Shown: positions 33,567 through 45,354, counted from the stretch's first letter. The stretch is 64,000 bases of DNA from SPDF01 sp964574295 (GCA_964574295.1 CAZNLY010000011.1:8572-72571), one strand, 5' to 3'. Numbers and translations are program-made. The notes: generated by a model from the sequence alone, not told the origin.

Positions 33567-33933
33567 CCTCTTCCTTTTCCTTGCAGGTGATGCACAGGCG
33601 GGCGTGCGGGAGGGCGTCGAGCCGTTCGAAGTTGATGCTGGCGCCGCAGCTTTCGCAGGTGCCGAACCGGTCGGGATTGTTGTAGAGCCGCCCGAGCGCC
33701 TGGTTGACGTGCCAGAGGTACCGCCCCTCCTTCGACGCCATCAGGAACTGCTTTTCGCGCTCCATGGCGTCGGTGCCCTGGTCGGCCATGTGGAAGGAGT
33801 ACGAGGAGAGGTCGCCATCGGCGCCCTGGAGCGTGGAATTGAAGGACTCGTCGTAGTGGCCGAGTTCCTTCATGACGCGCGCGCGCTCCTCGATCAGGCG
33901 CTTTTCGAAATAGCTGAGCTGCTTCTTGTTCAT
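33550..33933 (-). CDS. DksA/TraR-type zinc-finger protein
   Basis: A 127-residue protein with an N-terminal coiled coil (residues about 5-80) and a C4 zinc finger (C93-C96 and C114-C117: CESCGASINFERLDALPHARLCITC). The coiled-coil tip region carries DQGTDA, a possible acidic tip as in DksA, which works in the RNA-polymerase secondary channel. Whether it is a true DksA cannot be decided here. It is coupled by an ATGA overlap to ileS and overlaps lspA by 17 bases; dksA-like genes are often found beside ileS and lspA. Confidence 0.85.
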   Translation of the reverse strand: MNKKQLSYFEKRLIEERARVMKELGHYDESFNSTLQGADGDLSSYSFHMADQGTDAMEREKQFLMASKEGRYLWHVNQALGRLYNNPDRFGTCESCGASINFERLDALPHARLCITCKEKEEDAKRR

Positions 33934-36900
33934 GCCGTTCCCGTGTGTGTTGGTGCCGGCCGCCGGCCGGCGTCGTCCCAAGTCGTCACGCCGATGGTGG
34001 CCTCGAGGCCGTCCAGGGTGACCGCCTGCTCGCGGTCCGGGCGCTCTGCCCGCGCTCCCACCGCCAGCGCGCGCGCCAGGGTCTCGCCGCAAATGAAGTC
34101 CGTGTGCTCCCGCACGGCGTCCAGCAGGCCAGGCGGGCCATCAATCGCCAGCGCCACCCGGGTCGAGGGGGTATACCCCGCGTCCCTGCGGAGGCGCTGG
34201 ATGCGGTTCACCATTTCGCGAGCCAGCCCCTCCCGCCGGAGTTCCGGGGTCAGGGCCGGGTCGAGCGCCACCACGAAAGGACCGTCGCTCTGGACGGCCA
34301 GGTCGCTGGTGACCTCCCGGCTCACCGCCACATCCTCAGAAAGATAGTCGAATCGCCGTCCGTCCACCTCGACTGAGGCGGTGCCCCCCGCCTCGAGCGA
34401 CCTGAGCTGGTCGGCGCCCAGCCGGGCTGCCGCCGCGGCAGCGGCCGGGGTCTCCTTGCCGTAGCGCTTGCCGAGGGCACGGAAGTTCGGCTTGGCCTGG
34501 AGGCGCACGAGGTCGGCGTCGCTGGAGACGACCTCCACCTGCTTGACGTTGACCTCGGCGGCCAGGAGGTCGAGCAGCGCCGCGAAGGCCTCGCCCCGCA
34601 CCGACGCCGGCACCGCCACCAGCATCCGCCCCAGCGGCTGGCGGACCCCGCGCCCGATCTCCTCCCGCGCGGCCCGCGCGAGGGAGGCGAGGCGCCGGAC
34701 CCCGTCCATGGCCGCCTCCAGCGACGCGTCGCGGGGGGACCCCGGCGCCGGAAACTCGGCGAGGTGCACGGAGGAGCCGGCGAGCGCCCGGTGCAGCCAA
34801 TCGGAAAGGAAGGGAGCGGCCGGGGCCAGGAGTCGGGCCACCGTGACCAGGCACTCGTGGAGCGTCGCCAAAGCCGCGGCGTCGGCCTCGCGGTCGGGCG
34901 CCCAGAAGCGGGCCCGATTCAGGCGGACGTACCAGTTGGAAAGGTCGTCCACCACGAACGCCATGACCGCCCGGGTGCCCGCGGTGACGTCGTACGCCTC
35001 CCACGCCGCGTGCACCGCCTCGATCGTGGCGGCGAGCCGACTCCGGATCCAGCGATCGGCGAGCGCCGACGGCGCCGAGGCCCCCCCCGGCGTCCAGGCC
35101 CCGGCGTATTGCGCGAAGAACCGGTAGGTGTTCCGCAGGGTGTTGACGAACCCGCCGGCCACCTCCGGAATGGTCCGTGCGTCGAATCGCTTGGGCAGCC
35201 AGACCTGGCTCGACGCCAGCAGGTAGAGCCGGACCACGTCGGCGCCGAATTCCCCCAGCAGCTCGGTGGGGTTCACCACGTTGCCGCGCGACTTCGACAT
35301 CTTCTGGCCCTCGGCGTCGAGGACCAGCTCGTTGACGATGACATGGCGGTAGGCCGGCGCGTCGAAGGCCGCGGTCGCGATCGCCAGCAGGGAGTAGAAC
35401 CACCCCCGCGTCTGGTCCACCCCCTCGCAGATGAAGTCGGCCGGGAAGTGGGCGGCGAACTCCGCCTCGTGCTCGAAGGGGTAGTGCCACTGCGCGTAGG
35501 GCATCGCCCCGGAATCGAACCAGGTGTCGATCACCTCGGGGGCGCGCGTCATCCGGCCGCCGCACGCGCAGGCCCACTCGTACCGGTCGATGAACGGCTT
35601 GTGCGGGTCGAAGTCGGCGGCGAGCGGCCGCCCCCACCGTTCCGCCAGCTCCGCATAGCTGCCGATCACCACCACGTGCCCGGGGTCGCGGTCGCAGCTC
35701 CAGACCGGGAGGGGCGTCCCCCAGTACCGGTCACGCGACAGCGCCCAGTCCACGTTGTTGGCCAGCCACTCGCCGAAGCGCCCCGACCCGACCTCGGGCG
35801 GGTGCCACCCGACCTCGGCGTTGAGCGCCAGCATCCGGTCGCGCAGCGCGGAGGTGCGGACGAACCAGGAGTCGCGGGCGTAGTAGATCAGCTTGCTGCG
35901 GCAGCGCCAGCAGTGCGGATACGGGTGCACCACCTGCTCGGTCAGGAGGTGGCGCCCCTCCGCCTTGAGGCGGCGGACGATGAGCTCGTTGGTCTCGTCC
36001 GCCGTGACGAGCCTCCCCTCGAGCTCGGGCCAGGTGGTCCCGACGAAGGTCCCGTCCGCCGCCACCGGGCGCAGGAGCGCCAGGCCGTGCGCCTGGCCGG
36101 TGGCGTAGTCGTCGGCGCCGAAGGCGGGTGCCATGTGGACAATGCCGGAGCCATCGGTGGCCGTCACGAAATCGCCCGACACCACGATCCCGTGATCGCC
36201 CTCGGGCGGCAGCGGGACCACGTCGAGTGGCCGCCGGTACCGGAGGCCCACGAGCGCGCTCCCCGGGAGCCGCCGGGCCGGCGCGGCGGGGGCGCCTTCC
36301 CCGAAGAGGCGCGCCAGGAGGCGCGGGGCCAGGGCCTGGGCCAACACCAGCGTGCGGCCCGCCACCACCGGGTCGGCGTACTCCGCGTACTCAAGGTCGG
36401 GGTGCACCGCCACCGCCACGTTCGACGGAAGGGTCCACGGCGTGGTGGTCCACACCACGAGTTCCCGGCCGCTGCCGTCGGTCAGCGGGAACGTGACGAA
36501 CACCGCCTTGTCGGTCACGTCCTCATAACCCTGCGCCAGCTCGTGGCTCGACAGCACGGTGCCGCAGCGGGGGCAGTACGGCAGCACCCGGTGCCCGCGC
36601 GTCAGGAGGCCGCGGTCGTGCAGGCGCCGGAGGATCCACCAGACGCTCTCGACGTAATCGTTGCTGAAGGTGATGTACGGCCGGTCGTAATCGAGCCAGT
36701 AGCCGATCCGGTCGGACATCGCCTCCCAGTCGGCCTTGTAGGTAAACACGCTCGTCCGGCAGAGCGCGTTGAAGCGCTCGACGCCGTAGGCCTCCACCTC
36801 CTTCTTTCCCTTGAGCCCGAGCTGCTTCTCCACCTCGATCTCGACGGGAAGGCCGTGGGTGTCCCACCCCGCGATCCGCGTCACCGCCCGCCCCTGCATG

Positions 36901-37118
36901 GCGCGGAAGCGGCAAATCAGGTCCTTGATGGTCCGGCTGAAGACGTGGTGGATGCCGGGCTTGCCGTTGGCCGTGGGCGGGCCCTCGAAGAACACGAACG
37001 GCCGGCCGCCCTTCGTGGCGGCCTGGGTGGCGTGGAAGAGGTCCTCGCGCTTCCAGGTGGCGAGGAGTTCCCGTTCGAGCGCGTCGGCGGTGAGGTCGGG
37101 AAGGGACGGAAAGGGCAT
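33930..37118 (-). CDS. ileS: Isoleucyl-tRNA synthetase, long form
   Basis: Class Ia synthetase of 1062 residues. The HIGH-type motif is PPTANGKPGIHH, the KMSKS motif is KMSKSRGN, and a CP1 editing domain with GWDTHGLP precedes it. A zinc site (CWRC near residue 400) and a long C-terminal anticodon domain follow. GIHH and the length over 1000 fit the second bacterial IleRS group, many members of which tolerate mupirocin; that property is inference. The ATG overlaps nothing upstream and lies 22 bases after the YggS gene. Confidence 0.96.
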   Translation of the reverse strand: MPFPSLPDLTADALERELLATWKREDLFHATQAATKGGRPFVFFEGPPTANGKPGIHHVFSRTIKDLICRFRAMQGRAVTRIAGWDTHGLPVEIEVEKQLGLKGKKEVEAYGVERFNALCRTSVFTYKADWEAMSDRIGYWLDYDRPYITFSNDYVESVWWILRRLHDRGLLTRGHRVLPYCPRCGTVLSSHELAQGYEDVTDKAVFVTFPLTDGSGRELVVWTTTPWTLPSNVAVAVHPDLEYAEYADPVVAGRTLVLAQALAPRLLARLFGEGAPAAPARRLPGSALVGLRYRRPLDVVPLPPEGDHGIVVSGDFVTATDGSGIVHMAPAFGADDYATGQAHGLALLRPVAADGTFVGTTWPELEGRLVTADETNELIVRRLKAEGRHLLTEQVVHPYPHCWRCRSKLIYYARDSWFVRTSALRDRMLALNAEVGWHPPEVGSGRFGEWLANNVDWALSRDRYWGTPLPVWSCDRDPGHVVVIGSYAELAERWGRPLAADFDPHKPFIDRYEWACACGGRMTRAPEVIDTWFDSGAMPYAQWHYPFEHEAEFAAHFPADFICEGVDQTRGWFYSLLAIATAAFDAPAYRHVIVNELVLDAEGQKMSKSRGNVVNPTELLGEFGADVVRLYLLASSQVWLPKRFDARTIPEVAGGFVNTLRNTYRFFAQYAGAWTPGGASAPSALADRWIRSRLAATIEAVHAAWEAYDVTAGTRAVMAFVVDDLSNWYVRLNRARFWAPDREADAAALATLHECLVTVARLLAPAAPFLSDWLHRALAGSSVHLAEFPAPGSPRDASLEAAMDGVRRLASLARAAREEIGRGVRQPLGRMLVAVPASVRGEAFAALLDLLAAEVNVKQVEVVSSDADLVRLQAKPNFRALGKRYGKETPAAAAAAARLGADQLRSLEAGGTASVEVDGRRFDYLSEDVAVSREVTSDLAVQSDGPFVVALDPALTPELRREGLAREMVNRIQRLRRDAGYTPSTRVALAIDGPPGLLDAVREHTDFICGETLARALAVGARAERPDREQAVTLDGLEATIGVTTWDDAGRRPAPTHTGTA

Positions 37119-37140
37119 CAGCGACCGGTGTGGGTGATGG

Positions 37141-37827
37141 TCATGCGCTGCGCCCCCCGAAGAGGATCGTGCCGAGCCGCACCATGGTGGCGCCCTCCTC
37201 GACCGCCGTCTCGAAGTCCCCGGACATCCCCATCGAGAGCTCCGGAAGGACGTGCCCCCGCGCCTGGGACTCGTCCCGGAGCCGCCGGAGCAGCGCGAAG
37301 GCCCGCCGCTGGCGCATCGGATCGTCGGTCAGCTCGGCCATGGTCATGAGGCCCCGCATCTCGAGCCGCGACAGGGCGCGGAGCCCGTCGAGCAGTTCGG
37401 GCAGGGCCGCCGGCTCCACCCCGCCCTTCTGGGGCTCACCGGAACAGTTGACCTGCACCAGCACGCGCTGGACACCGTCCCCAGCCATGCGCCGGTCGAG
37501 CTCCGCGGCCAGGTCGAGGCGATCCACCGAATGGATGAGGGCGAAGCGCCCCGCGGCGTGGCGCGCCTTGTTTTTCTGCAGCGTGCCGACCAGGTGCCAA
37601 TCGACGCCCAGTTCGGGAAGCGCGTCCTGCTTGGAGAGCGCCTCCTGGACCCGGTTCTCGCCGACCGCGGTGAGTCCCGAGCGAACCGCCGCGACCACCG
37701 CCTCCGGCCCGAAGGTCTTGGTGACGGCCACGATGGTGACCGGCCCGGTCCGGCCGGCACGCGCCTGGGCCGCGGCAATCCGTGCGCGCACCTCCGCCAG
37801 CCGCGCCGGGAGCTCCGCAAACGTCAT
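37141..37827 (-). CDS. YggS-family pyridoxal-phosphate homeostasis protein
   Basis: PLP-binding protein of 228 residues in the YggS/PROSC family. It has VAVTKTFG (PLP lysine K37), GENRVQEA, WHLVGTLQKNKAR, and LSMGMSGDFETAVEEGATMVRLGTILFG. It keeps free PLP in balance and has no known catalytic reaction. The ATG at 37827 starts the family-typical MTFAELPARLAEV; the longer upstream frame is not coding. It sits between the DUF2723 gene (44-base gap) and ileS. Confidence 0.93.
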   Translation of the reverse strand: MTFAELPARLAEVRARIAAAQARAGRTGPVTIVAVTKTFGPEAVVAAVRSGLTAVGENRVQEALSKQDALPELGVDWHLVGTLQKNKARHAAGRFALIHSVDRLDLAAELDRRMAGDGVQRVLVQVNCSGEPQKGGVEPAALPELLDGLRALSRLEMRGLMTMAELTDDPMRQRRAFALLRRLRDESQARGHVLPELSMGMSGDFETAVEEGATMVRLGTILFGGRSA

Positions 37828-37871
37828 AAGCGCGAAAAATAGGCGGGCTTGCCCGTTCCCGGCAGGGCGCG

Positions 37872-40250
37872 CTACGGCGAGTCGGGCCCCTGCTGCTGCA
37901 TGACTTGCCAGCGAAGGGTCGAAAGAATGGAGGCGAGGGCGGGGTTGGGGGAGAGGGCGTTGGCCAGCTCGAGGTTTGCCACCGCAAGCGAGTCGGCCTG
38001 GCGCGCCTGGAAGGCCACCCCCAGCTGCGTGGGCGGCAGCGCGAGGGTGCCGGCGAAGGCGCGGGCTGTCACGTCCATCCAGCCGTGGGGACGGTCCACC
38101 AGGTCCGCGTAGCGGTAGGCCTCCCAGACCAGCCGCTGGGTGGTCGGGACGTCGAGCAGGGCCCCTGCCAGCCGCTGGGCATCGATGCCCGGGGCGGTGG
38201 AATCCGGCGCGGCGGTCTGCAGCGCGATCGCGAGGCCCTGCTGGAGCAGGTAGGGATCGAGGCCGAGGAAGTTGCGGCCGGTCGTGACCGACCAGGCGAT
38301 CGGCCGCCGACCCAGGTTCTGCTGGATGGTGCGGACGGTCACGAAGTCGCTGGTGTAGAAGATGGTCCCGGCCGGGTACGGCTGGCGGTAGGGGCCGTAG
38401 TTTACCGTCACCGGGGCGTCGAGCCGCCGCGGGTAGGCCGCCGCGATCTCCTCGTCGGTCATCGGCAGGGTGGGCCAGTCGGGCCGGGGTGGCGGCGAGC
38501 CCCGCCAGAGGACCGGGGCGGCGGCCGAATCGAAGGGGCGCACCGGATTGTCGCGCAGCTGCCGCGCAAACCACGGGGTGTTGGCGAGCGCCAGACAGAC
38601 GATCGTCACGTCCTGCCGGATGCCTGCCACCTCCTGCGCCCACCAGAGCGGGAACGTGTCGTTGTCGCCAAAGGTGAAGAGGACGCCGTAGGGCGGGACC
38701 GAATTGAGGAGGTCGTAGGCAAAGTCGCCCGCGAGCCGGGCGTCGGCGCCGTGCCGGCGGCTCGCGGCGCTGAAGTTGGCCGCCACGGGCAGCAGCGCCA
38801 CGAGCAGCAGGGCGGGTGCCGCGGCGCGGAGCGCCGTCGCGGCGGCGCGTTCCCACGCCTGGCGCACCAGGGTGGCGAGGCCGATGCCGGCCCAGACCCC
38901 CCACACCAGGAAGCTCACCACGAAGAAGTAGTCGCGCTCCCGCACCTCATGCTGGCCGGACTGGGGGAACAGGTCATACCCGAGCGAGGCGCCGGGCTTG
39001 AAGTTCATGTAGGCCACCAGCCCGAGCCCGGTGATCAGGAAGAGCGCCATCAGCAGCCACCACCCGGCGCGGTCGGCCCGGCGGTGCGCAAAGAGCCCCC
39101 GCACGCCGAGCGCGCCGATGAGCAGCGCGCCGGCGAGCTGGCCGTCGAGCCAGCCCAGTCCCCGCCCCGCCGCGCTCCGGGCCCACTGCCAGCTGAAGTA
39201 TTGCAGGTAGTTCTGCAGCTGCAGCCAGATGATGGCGAGGCTGCGGCCCGGGTTGTCGGGGCCGTGGAGCACCGTGGGGTCGTCGAGGGGAGTGCGGACC
39301 GGGTACTGCGCGCGCCGGACGACGGCGAGGAGCGCGTCCCAGGTGGAAGGGTCGGCCTCGTTGGGGATCGGCCCCTGCCCCGCGCGGATGTACAGGAAGC
39401 CGTAGGTCGTCACGCCGATCGCCGCGAGGGCGAGCGCCACCAACGCAAAGGGCAGGAGGCCGGTGGTGGCCGCGAACGCGGCCGCGGCGGCGAAGCAGAT
39501 TCCGCCGACGAGGATCAGCGGCGTGCTGCCCAGGCCGGTCCCGATCAGGAGCGCCCACAGCCCGGCGACGACCGCCACCGTGGCCCACTCGCGCCGACGC
39601 CCCTCGGCCGACGCCGCCGGCTCGCCGTGGATCACCGATGCCATGAAGAGGACGATCGCCGGCCCCGCCAGCAACGCCAGCAGGTGGTTGCCCATCGAGA
39701 GGCCGCCGAGGTAGACCACCAGCAGGAGGAGGCGGGTGCCGTGGTCGGTACCGCGGGCCGCCCGCCATCGCAGCGCCAGCCAGCAGGTCAGGGCGATCGT
39801 GAAGGTGGCGACGGTGTAGACCTCGGTCTCGTTGGAGTTCTGCCACTGCGTGAACGAGAAGGCCGCCAGGAGCGCCGCCGCCGTGCCGCCTCCCACCGCC
39901 ACCAGCCGCCGGGGTCCCTCGGCCAGGTCCGCCGCGCTCCTGCGGAGCGCATCATGCGCCACGAGGAAGAACCCCGCCGCCGCGAGCGCGCTGAAGGTGG
40001 CGCTCATCAGGTTGGTGCGCCACGCATACTCGCCGACCGGCAGGAGGTCGGCCCAGACGTGCCCCAGCAGCACGAAGAGCGGCGTGCCCGGCGGGTGCGG
40101 AATCCCGAGGTTGTGTGTCGCGGCGATGAGCTCCCCGGCGTCCCAGAAGGTCACGCTCGGCGCCAGGGTCAGCACGTAGCCAAGGAGGACCAGCGCGAAC
40201 ACCACGAGGGCGGCGCGGTACGGCGGGCGTTCGGCGTCGAGGGCGGTCAG
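37872..40250 (-). CDS. DUF2723 membrane protein (GT-C/O-mannosyltransferase-like), probable CTG start
   Basis: Polytopic protein of about 793 residues with about ten membrane helices, then a soluble C-terminal part. The conserved first motif WDAGELIAATHNLGIPHPPGTPLFVLLG and DNDTFPLWWAQEV match DUF2723, a family related to TMEM260-type protein O-mannosyltransferases. A GTG at 40205 would truncate the first helix. An in-frame CTG at 40250 overlaps the folP stop as CTGA and restores TALDAERPPYRAALV before the helix. No ATG, GTG or TTG intervenes. Substrate unknown. Confidence 0.85.
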   Translation of the reverse strand: MTALDAERPPYRAALVVFALVLLGYVLTLAPSVTFWDAGELIAATHNLGIPHPPGTPLFVLLGHVWADLLPVGEYAWRTNLMSATFSALAAAGFFLVAHDALRRSAADLAEGPRRLVAVGGGTAAALLAAFSFTQWQNSNETEVYTVATFTIALTCWLALRWRAARGTDHGTRLLLLVVYLGGLSMGNHLLALLAGPAIVLFMASVIHGEPAASAEGRRREWATVAVVAGLWALLIGTGLGSTPLILVGGICFAAAAAFAATTGLLPFALVALALAAIGVTTYGFLYIRAGQGPIPNEADPSTWDALLAVVRRAQYPVRTPLDDPTVLHGPDNPGRSLAIIWLQLQNYLQYFSWQWARSAAGRGLGWLDGQLAGALLIGALGVRGLFAHRRADRAGWWLLMALFLITGLGLVAYMNFKPGASLGYDLFPQSGQHEVRERDYFFVVSFLVWGVWAGIGLATLVRQAWERAAATALRAAAPALLLVALLPVAANFSAASRRHGADARLAGDFAYDLLNSVPPYGVLFTFGDNDTFPLWWAQEVAGIRQDVTIVCLALANTPWFARQLRDNPVRPFDSAAAPVLWRGSPPPRPDWPTLPMTDEEIAAAYPRRLDAPVTVNYGPYRQPYPAGTIFYTSDFVTVRTIQQNLGRRPIAWSVTTGRNFLGLDPYLLQQGLAIALQTAAPDSTAPGIDAQRLAGALLDVPTTQRLVWEAYRYADLVDRPHGWMDVTARAFAGTLALPPTQLGVAFQARQADSLAVANLELANALSPNPALASILSTLRWQVMQQQGPDSP

Positions 40251-41421
40251 GCAGAGGCTCCGAGGGCGTGGGCCACGGCAAGCGCATCGCGCACCGCGGC
40301 GGGGTCGTGGACGCGAAAGAGGCGGGCCCCGCGTTCGTAGGCCAGGGCGGCGACGGCCGCAGTGGCGCGGTCACGATCCCCGACGTCGCGCCCGGTGATG
40401 GCGCCGAGGAACCGCTTCCGGGACGGCCCGACGAGGATGGGACGCCCGAGGGCGCTGAGCGCCCCGAGCCGGCCGGCGAGCAGGATACTCTGCTCCGGAG
40501 TCTTGGCAAAGCCAAGCCCCGGGTCCACGACGATGCGTTCGAGGGGAATCCCCGCACGGGTGGCGCGGTCGAGCGCGGCACGCAACTCGTCGAGCACCCC
40601 GGCCACGACGCCACCCTCGTACGTGGCGTCGTCGTAGGTGGCCATCGTGGAGACCGTGCCCCGCGAGTGCATCAGGACCAGCCCGGCGCCGGCGTCGGCC
40701 ACCACGCCGGCGAGCGCGGGGTCGAGCCGCAGGCCGGAGACGTCGTTGATGATCCCGGCCCCGGCCTCCAAGGCCGCGCGAGCCGTGGCCGCCTTGACCG
40801 TGTCCACCGACACCGGCACCGCCGGCCACCGTTCGCGCAGCGCACGCACCACCGGAACCACGCGGGCCGCTTCTTCCTCGGCCGGCACCGGCTCCGGCCG
40901 CCCCGGGCGGGTGGACTCGCCGCCGAGGTCGAAGATCCCGGCACCGCCGGCGACCAGCTCCGCCGCCCGCGCCACGGCCGACTCCACCGTCGGCAGGCGA
41001 CCGCCGTCGCTGAAGCTGTCGGGGGTGACATTGAGGATGCCCACCAGGACCGGTTCGGCAAGGCTCACGGCGCCGTGGCCGGTGAGCCAGACCTCGGGCA
41101 GTTCGACCGGCAGCGCCAGCCCGACCTGGTACGCCACCTCCGCGAGGGCCGGCGGCCCGCCCCAAGGGCGCGCCAAGGCCTGCAGCCGGGCGCGGCTCCC
41201 GCTCACGACGGCGCCCTCCGGCAGCGTGATGACGTCCAATCCGAGGCGGGATCCTGCGTGGGTCACGAGCACCTCGAGGGTGGCCGCGTCGAGGCCGGTC
41301 AGAAGCAAGGCGGCCGCCTCACTGCCGTGGGCGGCCGCCTCGGCCGACTCGCCTGCCATTCCTCCGGCCCGCAACGCCGCCCGGACCGCCGCCGGGTTGG
41401 CGGCGGGGAGCGGAGTGGCCC

Positions 41422-41425
<4 letters not shown>
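40247..41425 (-). CDS. folP: Dihydropteroate synthase with N-terminal extension
   Basis: FolP joins p-aminobenzoate to the dihydropterin, a step of folate synthesis. The core from residue about 125 has GILNVTPDSFSDGG, DLGGESTRPG, INDVSGL and VGPSRKRFLG, all typical. The protein is 392 residues against about 280 for most, because of some 120 extra N-terminal residues (for example LLLTGLDAATLEVLVTHAGSR) that I do not recognise. The GTG at 41425 overlaps the ftsH stop as GTGA. Confidence 0.94.
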
Positions 41426-43395
<1,970 letters not shown>

Positions 43396-43398
43396 GCC

Positions 43399-43944
43399 TC
43401 AGTCCAGGTCAACGATGTAGGGGAGGTGCCGGCAGTCCTCCGCGTGGTCCAGCCCGTAGCCGACCAGGAAGGCCGGCGGGGCGTGGAACCCGGTGAATCG
43501 GAGTTCCGGGGGCGGCTCCGGCGCAATTCGCTTGTCCAGCAGCGTGCAGATGGACAGGCTGGCCGGGTGCCGCGCGCGAAGCAGCTCGACCAGCCGCTTC
43601 AGCGTCCTCCCGCTGTCAATTATATCCTCGACGACGACAATATGTTTGCCGGCCAGGTCGCTGGCGGGGTCGTAGAGCAACCGGACGTTGCCGCTCGACA
43701 CGGTGCCGGTCCCGTAGCTGCTGACCACCAGGAAGTCCACCTGGAGCGGCCGCTCCACCGCCCGGACCAGGTCGGCCAGGAAGATGAAGCTCCCCTTGAG
43801 GAGGCCCAGGAGGAGGAGGTCGCCGTCAGGATAGGCGGCGGTGATCTCCCGGCCCAGCTCCCCGACACGGGCCGCGATCTGCTCGGCCGTGAAGACCACC
43901 GACTTGGCCTTCCGGCCGCCCGAGCGCCGGCCGAGGTCATCCAC
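43399..43944 (-). CDS. hpt: Hypoxanthine phosphoribosyltransferase
   Basis: Purine salvage enzyme of 181 residues from the GTG at 43944. The PRPP-binding loop is VVVEDIIDSGRTL, preceded by LLLLGLLKGSFIFLADL and VSSYGTGT. The start overlaps the tilS stop by eight bases. A longer frame upstream belongs to tilS. Order tilS-hpt-ftsH is typical. Confidence 0.93.
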   Translation of the reverse strand: MDDLGRRSGGRKAKSVVFTAEQIAARVGELGREITAAYPDGDLLLLGLLKGSFIFLADLVRAVERPLQVDFLVVSSYGTGTVSSGNVRLLYDPASDLAGKHIVVVEDIIDSGRTLKRLVELLRARHPASLSICTLLDKRIAPEPPPELRFTGFHAPPAFLVGYGLDHAEDCRHLPYIVDLD

Positions 43945-45310
43945 GGTGCACCTCCACGCACACCGCCTCCGCACCAGGCTCCGGAAGCGCTCCCGACCCA
44001 CGGCACACGCCTGCCACCCAAACCACCTGTCCGTCCACCTCCAGCAGGGGCCAGGTCGCCCGCCGGCTCCGGGGGACTCGCGCCTCCTGCAGCAGGCGGG
44101 ACACCGCTCGCCGGCCCGGCCCGCCGAGCGGGCGGATCCGGTCCCCGGCCGCCGGGGGGCGGATGACCATCTTCTCCCCGATGAGCCACACCGTCCACCC
44201 GTCGCGCGCCACCTGCCCCGGAGCCGGGGCCGGGCGCCAGGTCACCCGCCATTCGCCGAAGCGGAGCTCCCCCGCCGGCCCCGCCAGGCGGACCGGCGCG
44301 GGCAGCGACGTGGCCCGTGAGAGGATGAGTCGTCCGAACGCGTGCTCCGCCTGCCATCCGTTCCCCAGTTCCACGCGTCGCCCGCTCCCCCCGCGCCGGA
44401 GCAGCGCGGTGACCGCCGCCGCGCGGCGGGCCCCGAGCACGAACCCGAGCCGTCGGGCGGCGGCACGAAGGAGCGAGATACCCAGCGCCGGGTCGAGGCG
44501 AACGAGGGCCAGGGCGTCCACGGAGAGCCTGCCGCCCTCGGTCTGGAGGTCGAGGCCAGGGAGCGCGCCGAGCGCCTCCTCCCATCCCCGTCGGTCGTCC
44601 GCCGCCTGGCGCGCGAGCCGCAGGATCCGCTCCGAGACCGCGGGATCGCGCCTGACCAGCAGCGGCAGGAGTTCCGTGCGGATCCACGAGCGTGCGTGCC
44701 GCGGATCGGTGTTGGCGGGATCGGTCCACGACTCGACCCCGCGGGCCGCCAGCCATTCGACCAGTTCCGCCCGGCTGAATGCCAGGAGGGGGCGGAGCAG
44801 CCGGCCGCGGCGCGGCTCCATGCCCGCGAGCCCTGCCGGCCCGCTCCCCGCCAGCACCCGGAGGAGCACCGTCTCGATCTGATCGTCGGAATGATGCGCA
44901 AGGACGATGGCGTCGGCGCCCTGGTCGCGCCGGACCGACTCGAGCCACCGGTGGCGCGCCTCGCGCGCGGTCGTCTCCGTGGCCGCCGCCCCGAGCCCGA
45001 GCCGACCCGTCACCACCGGCAGCCCCAGCCGCGCACCGGCCTCGGCCACGCGCCGCGCCACCAGGGCGCTGTCGGGATGGATGCCGTGGTCGGCATGGGC
45101 CACGACGAGCTCCAGCTGGTGGAGGCCCCGCGTCTGGTGCAGCAGGTGGAGGAGGGCGAGGGAGTCCGGGCCGCCCGAGACGGCCACCACCAAACGGCGC
45201 CAGGTGCCGGGACAGTCCAGCCCTTCCCACGCGCCCACGAAGCGGTCGATGAGGGAGTCGGCGCCCGCCGGGCTGCCTCGGCGGCGGTCAAGGATGGGCT
45301 TGGAGGACAT
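43937..45310 (-). CDS. tilS: tRNA(Ile)-lysidine synthase TilS
   Basis: TilS makes lysidine at the wobble base of tRNA-Ile(CAU), so AUA is read as isoleucine. The 457-residue protein has the PP-loop SGGPDS (45-50), AHADHGIHPDS, a HHSDDQIETVLLR motif, a DPANTDPRHARSWIR segment and a C-terminal domain ending near GRRAVSRLLQEARVPR. The ATG at 45310 was chosen; the longer frame upstream is a shadow of the next gene. Both ends are tight, with an eight-base overlap to hpt. Confidence 0.94.
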   Translation of the reverse strand: MSSKPILDRRRGSPAGADSLIDRFVGAWEGLDCPGTWRRLVVAVSGGPDSLALLHLLHQTRGLHQLELVVAHADHGIHPDSALVARRVAEAGARLGLPVVTGRLGLGAAATETTAREARHRWLESVRRDQGADAIVLAHHSDDQIETVLLRVLAGSGPAGLAGMEPRRGRLLRPLLAFSRAELVEWLAARGVESWTDPANTDPRHARSWIRTELLPLLVRRDPAVSERILRLARQAADDRRGWEEALGALPGLDLQTEGGRLSVDALALVRLDPALGISLLRAAARRLGFVLGARRAAAVTALLRRGGSGRRVELGNGWQAEHAFGRLILSRATSLPAPVRLAGPAGELRFGEWRVTWRPAPAPGQVARDGWTVWLIGEKMVIRPPAAGDRIRPLGGPGRRAVSRLLQEARVPRSRRATWPLLEVDGQVVWVAGVCRGSGALPEPGAEAVCVEVHRG

Positions 45311-45354
45311 GCGGGAAAGGTACCTCGCCGCTCCGCCCGAGGAAGGCGAGGCGC

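Noticed and set aside
33930..37118. Acquired mupirocin-resistance gene
   Set aside because: Sits in a conserved housekeeping order with a DksA-like gene and lspA and shows no base-composition shift.
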